From NCBI GenBank assembly GCA_001797815.1, contig MGQK01000060.1:10696-24989 (forward strand): a stretch of 14,294 nucleotides of DNA, written 5' to 3'. The first letter of the stretch is position 1. Every line of letters starts with the position of its first letter. The stretch comes from Deltaproteobacteria bacterium RBG_13_61_14 (lineage in GTDB: Bacteria > RBG-13-61-14). The notes beneath the pieces were generated by a model. That model saw only the letters and a program-made list of their open reading frames with translations. It was not told the DNA's origin and ran no database searches. A program made the translations under genes and the position numbers. Below, piece after piece: positions 6,955 to 12,229 of this stretch.

Positions 6955-7004
6955 GGCAACTCTCCTTTCCAGATGCCGCGCCTCTTCACCAAGTCAGTAA
7001 CCAT
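6951..7004 (-). CDS. Possible 17-residue leader ORF coupled to hisF
   Basis: The ORF reads MVTDLVKRRGIWKGELP and its TGA overlaps the hisF start as ATGA. A purine-rich AGGGGGG lies about 6 bases before its ATG, and the hisF ribosome site is inside it. This layout would allow translational coupling. It has no histidine codons, so it is not a classical his attenuator peptide. It may be chance; only the spacing and ribosome sites support it. Confidence 0.3.
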   Translation of the reverse strand: MVTDLVKRRGIWKGELP

Positions 7005-7083
7005 AGCTGTCCCCCCTGCCGAAATCAATCGAATTTTTTCCGCCAACTCCCGGGCGGGCAAAAGATCACGCCTTAGTTATTTT

Positions 7084-8166
7084 TTAGAAATGCGGCAACC
7101 ACCCTTCGCGTTGATACCAGCGCACGGTCTCGGCCAGGCCAGAGCGGGCATCGGGATAAGCCAGTTGGAAGCCGAGCGCCTTGAGCGCGGAGTTGTCGAG
7201 CGCGTAGTCGGCATTCATGTAGCCCAGGAAATCCTGGTCCAGCCGGGGCGCGAGATTTGAATTCAAGCCGTGGCCGGCAATCACACTCTCCCATTTGGCC
7301 TTGAGCCAGTCATTGAACCGGCCGAAGGCGCTTTCGGGCAAGGCCAGGAGCACGCGGATAAAGGGCCAATAAAGGCGGGTGGACCAGGGATAGCGGAACA
7401 GCTCTTCCAGGTCCAACTCCGGCATGATCGCGCCGAAAAGCTCGCCCTGGCCGAGCGGCGTGTCATCGCCCACGTTGAACGCCCGTCCTTGCACCATCTC
7501 CTCCGGCGCCGCCAGAACCGCGGCCACCGCAGAGGCCACGTCCTGCACGTGCACGTGCTGCATCTTCGGGCCGCCCCGCATCACCGGGATCCTGCGGACG
7601 CCCGCGTGGCGCACCAAGGCGAGCAGCGCCATGAAGGCGGCCTGGCCGTAACACGAGCGCGGGCCGTAGATCCCGGCCGGCCGGAGCACCACCGCCGGCA
7701 GACCTTTCCGGACGAAATTAAAGATTACCTCTTCGCCTTCTTTCTTGCTCCGCTCGTAGTTGTTGGCGGCGTTAAGGGGATGGTCTTCCTTCATCGGCAC
7801 GGTGACCGGTTTGCCGTAAACGGCAATCGAGGAAATATGGATGAAACGGCTGACCTTGCCGGCCAGCGCGGCTTCGGCCATGCGGCGGGTCAGGACGACG
7901 TTGGCGCGATGCAGAACTTCATAAGGCAGGGAGTAGTTGAACAGCCCGGCGACGTTGACCACCTGGGAAACGCCGTCGAACAGGCGGGGCAAGGATGCGG
8001 GATCAAGCAGATCAGCTTCGATCACCTCGGCTTCGGCCCGGCGCGCGGGAGCGAGGTCGGTGCCGGACAGGTCGGTGGCGCGGACCGGGAAGCCGCGCCG
8101 GCAAAGCGTCTCCACCACGGTCGAGCCGAGGAATCCGCCGGCGCCGTTGACCAGGATCATTCCCAT
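7084..8166 (-). CDS. Extended short-chain dehydrogenase (NAD-dependent epimerase/dehydratase family)
   Basis: A 360-residue extended SDR. The Rossmann glycine motif is NGAGGFLG (7-14), with D32 at the end of the second strand suggesting NAD preference, and ADLLD (51-55) contacts the adenine. The active site is Ser112/113 in HISSIAVYG with Y137-x3-K141 in NYERSKKEGEE. RPAGIYGPR (162-170) is the usual substrate-loop motif and HVHVQDVASAV marks the C-terminal half. Relatives act on nucleotide sugars, 3-beta-hydroxysteroids or similar ketones; none can be singled out. The second Met (codon 3) is an alternative start, and the upstream GGA spacing fits either. It lies 48 bp downstream of the enolase-superfamily gene on the same strand, so co-transcription is likely and a sugar or sugar-acid substrate is reasonable inference. 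Confidence 0.85.
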   Translation of the reverse strand: MGMILVNGAGGFLGSTVVETLCRRGFPVRATDLSGTDLAPARRAEAEVIEADLLDPASLPRLFDGVSQVVNVAGLFNYSLPYEVLHRANVVLTRRMAEAALAGKVSRFIHISSIAVYGKPVTVPMKEDHPLNAANNYERSKKEGEEVIFNFVRKGLPAVVLRPAGIYGPRSCYGQAAFMALLALVRHAGVRRIPVMRGGPKMQHVHVQDVASAVAAVLAAPEEMVQGRAFNVGDDTPLGQGELFGAIMPELDLEELFRYPWSTRLYWPFIRVLLALPESAFGRFNDWLKAKWESVIAGHGLNSNLAPRLDQDFLGYMNADYALDNSALKALGFQLAYPDARSGLAETVRWYQREGWLPHF

Positions 8167-8214
8167 CGGTCGTTCCGGAGTGAATTCACCTTATTCCGTG
8201 AGAACCCTCGCCGA

Positions 8215-9348
8215 CTAAAGCTTCTCTCCGCACTTCTTGATCCGCTCCCAGTCCAGCTCCACGCCCAGGCCCGGTTTCTGGGGCACCTGGACGCAGCCGT
8301 CCTTGCCCACCTGGAACGGCTCGGCCAGCATGAAGTCGCGGGCCTCGGGCACCCAGCCGGGGGGTTCGTAAGGGAACTCACAATACGAGTTGTTGGGGCA
8401 GGAGGCCATGAGCTGGAGGTTGGCGGCCAGGCCCAGGCCGTTGGTCCAGGTGTGGGGGCTGAACTCCAGGTTGGCGGCCTCGGCCATGCCCGCCACTTTC
8501 TTGCCGTTGAGGATGCCGGTGGAGATGGTGACGTCGGGCTGGATCACGTCCAGGCAGCCCTTTTCGATCAGGTCGCGGAACTCGAACAGGTCCACGTTGA
8601 ACTCGCCGCCGGCAATGGGCACGCTCGTGGCCTGGCGCAGCGCGGCATAGCCCGCGTAATCCTGCTTGTATAAAGGTTCCTCCAACCAGCGCAGCTTCAG
8701 CTCCTCGCAGGCCCGGGCAAAAGTCATGGCCCGCTTCAGGCTCCAGCGCGGGTAGGGCGCGAACCCGTGGATCGGCCAGCCCTGGTTCGCGTCCACCATG
8801 ATCTCCATGCTCTCGCCCACCGCCTTGCGCACCGCTTCCACCTGGGCCAGGTCTTCTTTGAGCGAGAACGACTTGACCCGCAGCTTCACCGCCTGGAAGC
8901 CCATCTCCTTGAGCTTGAGCACTTCCTCCACCCGCTGCTCCGGCGGGTGCACCTCGCCGGTGCTGGCATAGGCCAAAATTTTCTCCGGCCCGCCGCCCAA
9001 GAGCTTGTAGATCGGCTGGTTGGTGGCCTTGCCGATCAGGTCCCAGAACGCCACCTCGATGAACCAGGCCTTGTATCCGAGGAAAAGCGCGCTCCGGAGC
9101 AGCCGCACAAAGTCCTCCACCTGGAACGGGTCGCGGTTGAGAGCGAACGGCCGGAGCAAGCTGATCAAGCCCTTGGGCTCGTCCATGAAAGCCACCCCTG
9201 CGGCATAGCCCTCGAGGCCCTGGTCGGTGCGGAGCGCCGTGATCAGGCAGGAGTTGCGGCTCTGCGGATAACCCGGTATCCATGAGGGCATAAAATTGGC
9301 CGGCAAAGGATAATGACACAGGTAAGCATCAACGCCCGTGATCTTCAT
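8215..9348 (-). CDS. Mandelate racemase/muconate lactonizing enzyme family protein (MR subgroup)
   Basis: A 377-residue enolase-superfamily enzyme with a capping domain (about 1-125) and a barrel. Metal ligands are D186 in VDANQGW, the glutamate in WLEEPL (about 223) and E249 in AGGEF. Bases are K155-x-R157 in AVKLRV on strand 2 and the D272/H299 dyad (IQPD, FSPHTW), with E324 in CEFPYEP matching the carboxylate after strand 8. The Asp-His dyad places it in the mandelate racemase subgroup rather than the lactonizing or Ala-Glu epimerase subgroups, which use a Lys there. Members usually abstract the alpha-proton of acid sugars to dehydrate or epimerise them. Arg in the second place of the KxK motif sets it apart from mandelate racemase itself. 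The ATG is preceded by GGAAAGGAG. The following SDR is probably in the same transcript. Confidence 0.88.
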   Translation of the reverse strand: MKITGVDAYLCHYPLPANFMPSWIPGYPQSRNSCLITALRTDQGLEGYAAGVAFMDEPKGLISLLRPFALNRDPFQVEDFVRLLRSALFLGYKAWFIEVAFWDLIGKATNQPIYKLLGGGPEKILAYASTGEVHPPEQRVEEVLKLKEMGFQAVKLRVKSFSLKEDLAQVEAVRKAVGESMEIMVDANQGWPIHGFAPYPRWSLKRAMTFARACEELKLRWLEEPLYKQDYAGYAALRQATSVPIAGGEFNVDLFEFRDLIEKGCLDVIQPDVTISTGILNGKKVAGMAEAANLEFSPHTWTNGLGLAANLQLMASCPNNSYCEFPYEPPGWVPEARDFMLAEPFQVGKDGCVQVPQKPGLGVELDWERIKKCGEKL

Positions 9349-9365
9349 CGCTTGCTCCTTTCCCT

Positions 9366-9395
9366 ACTTAACATTGGGGCCTGACCCCAAGTTAA
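9366..9395. repeat. Palindromic intergenic repeat, copy 2a
   Basis: TTAAC-a-TTGGGG and CCCCAA-GTTAA pair around a CCTGA loop. It shares ACTTAACATTGGGG with copies 1 and 2b. It lies upstream of the enolase-superfamily gene, just before that gene's ribosome site in the minus-strand reading. Confidence 0.85.
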
Positions 9396-9424
9396 CTTAA
9401 CATTGGGGTCTGACCCCATGTTAG
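9395..9424. repeat. Palindromic intergenic repeat, copy 2b, overlapping the trmJ stop codon
   Basis: TAACAT-TGGGGTC and GACCCCA-TGTTA form the arms with a single T between and one bulge. It follows copy 2a head to tail with a 29-bp period. Its outer edge supplies the TAA stop of the trmJ-like gene (9421-9423, minus strand), so the repeat directly defines that protein's end. Confidence 0.85.
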
Positions 9425-10215
9425 CCTCTTCCCCGCAGCCGGGGATGCATCACCTCTTGACCGGGATGGTCCATCTTCCACTTGGTCTGGCGCAAGATGC
9501 CGCGGATGATCTTGACCTCCCGCTCGCTCAGACCCGCGCGATGGAGCAGGTGACGGACGGACAGCATCATCCGCCGCGGGTCTTTCTCCTGGATAAAGCC
9601 GATCAGTCGCAGCATCTGCTCCAGGTGCTGGAACATGTTCTCCAGGTTCCGGGAGCTGGCCAGCCGGGGCGGCGGCGGGTGCCATTCCCTAATCGCCTGG
9701 TTGATCTCCCAGAGCACAATGGCCGCGGCATGGGAGAGGTTGAGCGACTCGAAGCCGGTGCCGGGGTGGATGCTCACCAGCCAATGGCAAAGCGCGGCCT
9801 CGTCGTTGGAGAGCCCCGCGTCCTCGCTGCCGAACACCACCGCCGCCTTTTCGCCGGCCGCCAGCGCCGGCCGCAGCATCTCCGCGGCCCGGCGGGGCGA
9901 GAGGAGGTTGCGCCGCTTGACGCCATGGCGCCGGCTGGCGCCGATGACCAGGCCGCAATCGGCCAGGGCCTCGGGAAGCCGGGCGTGAAACCGGGCGCGG
10001 TCGAGCACGTCGGAGGCGCCGAGCGCCATGGTGTAAGCTTCCTTGTTGAGTTCGGCGCGGGGATGCACCAGGCGCAGGTCGGCCACGCCCAGGTTCTTCA
10101 GGATCCGCGCCATCGCGCCCAGGTTGGGAGAAAACTTGGTATCTACCAGCACCACCCGAAGCCGGCCCAGGGCTTGGAGCAGCTCCGGCCGGCTCGCGGG
10201 GCCATGCTCTTCCAT
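9421..10215 (-). CDS. trmJ: TrmJ-like SPOUT RNA 2'-O-methyltransferase
   Basis: A 264-residue SpoU/TrmH-family enzyme of the TrmJ type, which uses S-adenosylmethionine to methylate the ribose 2'-OH of tRNA position 32. The three knot motifs are present: NLGAMARILKNLG with N31 and R37 (motif 1), VVFGSEDAGLSNDE (127-138, motif 2) and FESLNLSHAAAIVLWE (155-170, motif 3). The C-terminal helical part (about 185-247) includes LENMFQHLEQMLRLIGF, also typical of TrmJ. The substrate could differ, since SPOUT paralogues are similar. The usual first strand begins at residue 20, so the ATG gives a slightly long N-terminus. No Shine-Dalgarno precedes it, and a good promoter ends only about 9 bases upstream, pointing to a leaderless message. 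The stop codon is part of palindrome 2b. Confidence 0.87.
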   Translation of the reverse strand: MEEHGPASRPELLQALGRLRVVLVDTKFSPNLGAMARILKNLGVADLRLVHPRAELNKEAYTMALGASDVLDRARFHARLPEALADCGLVIGASRRHGVKRRNLLSPRRAAEMLRPALAAGEKAAVVFGSEDAGLSNDEAALCHWLVSIHPGTGFESLNLSHAAAIVLWEINQAIREWHPPPPRLASSRNLENMFQHLEQMLRLIGFIQEKDPRRMMLSVRHLLHRAGLSEREVKIIRGILRQTKWKMDHPGQEVMHPRLRGRG

Positions 10216-10223
10216 GGAGACAG

Positions 10224-10252
10224 ATTATTACAGGTTCTTTTCGCCTTGACAA
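10224..10252 (-). promoter_or_regulatory. Candidate promoter of the trmJ-like gene
   Basis: On the minus strand TTGTCA (10252-10247) and AATAAT (10229-10224) are separated by 17 bases; each matches five of six consensus positions. Standard spacing puts the transcription start near 10217, two bases before the ATG at 10215, so the transcript would be leaderless. Confidence 0.55.
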
Positions 10253-10255
10253 GGA

Positions 10256-10271
10256 CTGGCCATCTGGCCAG
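10256..10271. promoter_or_regulatory. Inverted repeat between divergent promoters (possible operator)
   Basis: CTGGCCA-TC-TGGCCAG has perfect 7-bp arms. It lies between the -35 boxes of the minus-strand promoter (10252) and the plus-strand promoter (10279), a natural place for a dimeric regulator to control both directions. No candidate regulator gene is adjacent. Confidence 0.4.
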
Positions 10272-10278
10272 GGCTTGA

Positions 10279-10307
10279 TTGCACCGTGAAAAGCGACAGG
10301 TTATAAT
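10279..10307 (+). promoter_or_regulatory. Candidate promoter of the small membrane-protein pair
   Basis: A perfect -10 hexamer TATAAT (10302-10307) is preceded, after 17 bases, by TTGCAC (10279-10284), which matches only the TTG of the -35 consensus. Transcription would begin near 10314, leaving a leader of about 28 bases before the ATG at 10342. Confidence 0.5.
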
Positions 10308-10341
10308 GAAGCAACGTTAGTCCAGGTTGAGGGGATGGACC

Positions 10342-10671
10342 ATGTCGAGGCGGCGGAATCGAGGGCGGAAGTGGGGACGGTGGATCTTGGCCGCGCTGGT
10401 GATCGCGGGCGTGGTGGTGGTAGTGGTGGTGGTGGTGAGTCGGAATCCGCAAGTCCAAAAGCGGTTTTGGGCCCAGTTCTCGCTGATGGCCGACCGGCTG
10501 GACCAACTGGTCACCGCCATCAGAAAGCCGGCCGTGCCCGAGGAACCCGCGGCGAGCGTGAAGCCGGGGCCGAGTCCGCAGGTGCCCTCGGAGCCGCCCA
10601 TGGAAAAACCCGTTTCCGACCAGGACAAACGCAAGTTGGAAGAGGTCCTGGAACCCAAGACTCCTCCTTAA
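10342..10671 (+). CDS. Small single-pass membrane protein, hypothetical
   Basis: A 109-residue protein I do not recognise. A strongly basic N-terminus (MSRRRNRGRKWGR) is followed by one membrane segment (about 14-33) containing nine valines in a row, encoded mostly by repeated GTG. The positive-inside rule puts the N-terminus in the cytoplasm and the rest outside. After the membrane segment comes a short helical stretch (FWAQFSLMADRLDQLVTAI) and then a Pro/Glu-rich low-complexity region to the end. The ATG at 10342 is chosen because GAGGGG lies 7 bases upstream; a TTG at 10327 is in frame but has no better site. It stands 13 bp before the next membrane-protein gene, and the two are probably one operon and perhaps partners. 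Confidence 0.65.
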   Translation: MSRRRNRGRKWGRWILAALVIAGVVVVVVVVVSRNPQVQKRFWAQFSLMADRLDQLVTAIRKPAVPEEPAASVKPGPSPQVPSEPPMEKPVSDQDKRKLEEVLEPKTPP

Positions 10672-10684
10672 GAAAGGGCAGGGC

Positions 10685-11428
10685 ATGAAAAAACTGATTT
10701 TCTTGGTCATCGTGGCCGGCTTGGGATATGCCCTCTACACTCACCAGGAACAGGCGGGCGAGGCGGTGCGGATGGTGTTCAGCCGGCCCTACCTTTCCCT
10801 GTCCGATCAGGAGTTGATGGAGCAAGAGATGGCGACCCAGCAACTCCTGCTCGAGTGTTACCATAAGAAGGACGCGCACTATCAGGCCGGCTTGAAAAAC
10901 GTGGACGACCTTAACCGGGCCGAAGAAATCCGGAGCGAGATCGCCATGTCCCACCTGGCGCTCGATGACCTCTACCGCGAGCGCCAACTCCGCAAGGCCA
11001 CCCGCTGGACCGGCAGGGGTTTAGCCGTCATCATCCCGGCCGCGATCTTTTTCGGAGTGGTTTCCCGCGTTTTCCGCCGGCGACCCCGCTACCGCTCGAA
11101 ATTCCCTGACGGCTCCACGGCGCTGAGAGCTCCCCGCCGGGCCTGGCTCCGCTTCTGGAAACGGAAGCCCAAGCCGGAAATCTCGCCGGTCCGAATGGGC
11201 GCGGGCAAAGCCGAGATTTTGCAGCGCCTGGGCCCGCCCCTTTCCCGCACCTATTTTACCGAGACCGAATCCTGGACTTATCGCCTGCCCATCCCTTCCC
11301 TGCCCAACGGAGCCACCCACGGCTTCACCGAATACCAATCTCTGACCGTGCTCTTCCGGGGAGACAAGGTCTTCGACATCTCCTGGGACAACACCGATTC
11401 CGACCTTGACCCGGTCCGGTTGGATTAG
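10685..11428 (+). CDS. Two-pass membrane protein with a BamE/SmpA-like C-terminal domain, hypothetical
   Basis: A 247-residue protein. An N-terminal hydrophobic segment (3-18) could be an uncleaved anchor. It is followed by a charged helical region (about 38-105) rich in Glu, Gln and Leu, a second membrane segment (about 112-128), a basic stretch with RRRPRYR, and a C-terminal domain (about 167-247). That domain reads MGAGKAEILQRLGPP, then ESWTYRLP and LTVLFRGDKVFDISWD, the pattern of the small BamE/SmpA/OmlA fold (a helix with LGxP, then strands with WxY and a final hydrophobic strand). The similarity is by eye only. With two membrane segments, the helical region and the C-terminal domain lie on opposite sides. 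Its TAG overlaps the TAA of the converging gene by two bases. Function unknown; an envelope role with the upstream small protein is inference. Confidence 0.7.
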   Translation: MKKLIFLVIVAGLGYALYTHQEQAGEAVRMVFSRPYLSLSDQELMEQEMATQQLLLECYHKKDAHYQAGLKNVDDLNRAEEIRSEIAMSHLALDDLYRERQLRKATRWTGRGLAVIIPAAIFFGVVSRVFRRRPRYRSKFPDGSTALRAPRRAWLRFWKRKPKPEISPVRMGAGKAEILQRLGPPLSRTYFTETESWTYRLPIPSLPNGATHGFTEYQSLTVLFRGDKVFDISWDNTDSDLDPVRLD

Positions 11429-12222
11429 AACCATCCCCGAGCGTGCACGTGGCCCCCTACCCTTCTCATCCAGGCCATTTCCTCTTCATTTAACGGCCCG
11501 CGCTCGAGCGTGGCAAAAGCCTCCCGCATTTCCTCCCGGTTCTTCGGGCCGGCCATGCACACATCCACCGCCGGGTTGCTCAGCACGAACCGGTAGCAGT
11601 CCGAGGCGCGGGGAGTCTTCTCGCCCGCCGGCATCTTCTTCGGTTTGAGCAATTGGCCCCAGCGGGTGGCGGTGTAGGTGACGATGCCGGGCCGGTTCGC
11701 GGCCGGGAGCTTCTGGAACACCTCGGTCTCGGCCCCGCGGTGGGCCGCGTTGTAGCGGATGTGCAAGATCTCGAAAATTCCGGTTTCGGCCGCGACCGGA
11801 AAAATCGGCCGGTGGTGGCCGCTCAGGGCCAGAGACTTGACCAGCCCCCGTTCCTTAAGCCGGCGCGCCGCCTCCAGGATCCGGGCCGGGGGCAGGGAAT
11901 TGTACCAGCCGAGCAGGAGCACGTCGGCATGATCGAGATTTCCCTTGCGCAGCGCCCGCTCCACGCTGCCCGCCATCATCCCGGCCAGCCGGTTATAGAC
12001 CTGGACCACCACCACCAACTGGTCCCGCTTGCCCCGGCCGACCAGGTTCCGGATCGCCTCGGCCATGCCCGGCCGGCGGAACGAGCCCCAATAAAAATAG
12101 TTGCATCCCCGCTCAAACGCCTCCTCCAAAACCGCAGCCGGCGCGCCGTAGCCCCCGGCCACTCCCAGCCGGCCCACGCGCCGGCCGGTCTTGCCTAAGA
12201 TTCGCGGTTCGTTGAAGTCCAT
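11425..12222 (-). CDS. Aldo/keto-reductase-fold protein without the catalytic tetrad
   Basis: A 265-residue protein with the overall AKR pattern: LGKTGRRVGRLGVAG at the N-terminus, GCNYFYWGSF (39-48) where FDTAxxYG is expected, VVVVQVY (70-76), DVLLLGWYN (100-108), LKERGLVKSLALSGH (122-136) and a C-terminal NADPH-site region YTATRWGQLL...MPAGEKTP. The four AKR catalytic residues Asp, Tyr, Lys and His appear replaced: Tyr at 44, Phe or Arg at 48-49, a non-Lys residue near 74, and Gly-Trp at 105-106. Conventional carbonyl reduction is therefore doubtful. The distinct motifs look preserved rather than decayed, so a separate subfamily is more likely than a pseudogene. The gene starts 7 bp after the membrane-protein gene with GAGG about 6 bases before its ATG, so the two are almost certainly co-transcribed. 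Confidence 0.82.
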   Translation of the reverse strand: MDFNEPRILGKTGRRVGRLGVAGGYGAPAAVLEEAFERGCNYFYWGSFRRPGMAEAIRNLVGRGKRDQLVVVVQVYNRLAGMMAGSVERALRKGNLDHADVLLLGWYNSLPPARILEAARRLKERGLVKSLALSGHHRPIFPVAAETGIFEILHIRYNAAHRGAETEVFQKLPAANRPGIVTYTATRWGQLLKPKKMPAGEKTPRASDCYRFVLSNPAVDVCMAGPKNREEMREAFATLERGPLNEEEMAWMRRVGGHVHARGWF

Positions 12223-12229
12223 GATTACC

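Noticed and set aside
7043-7070. CCGCC/GGCGG stem next to an A/T run in the gap before hisF as a terminator
   Set aside because: For minus-strand transcripts the stem is followed by A residues instead of U, and for plus-strand transcripts the T-run comes before the stem.
7270-8673. Plus-strand ORF of 467 codons across the SDR and enolase-type genes
   Set aside because: It spans two genes with clear family motifs on the other strand and its product is His/Gly/Arg-rich with no domain.
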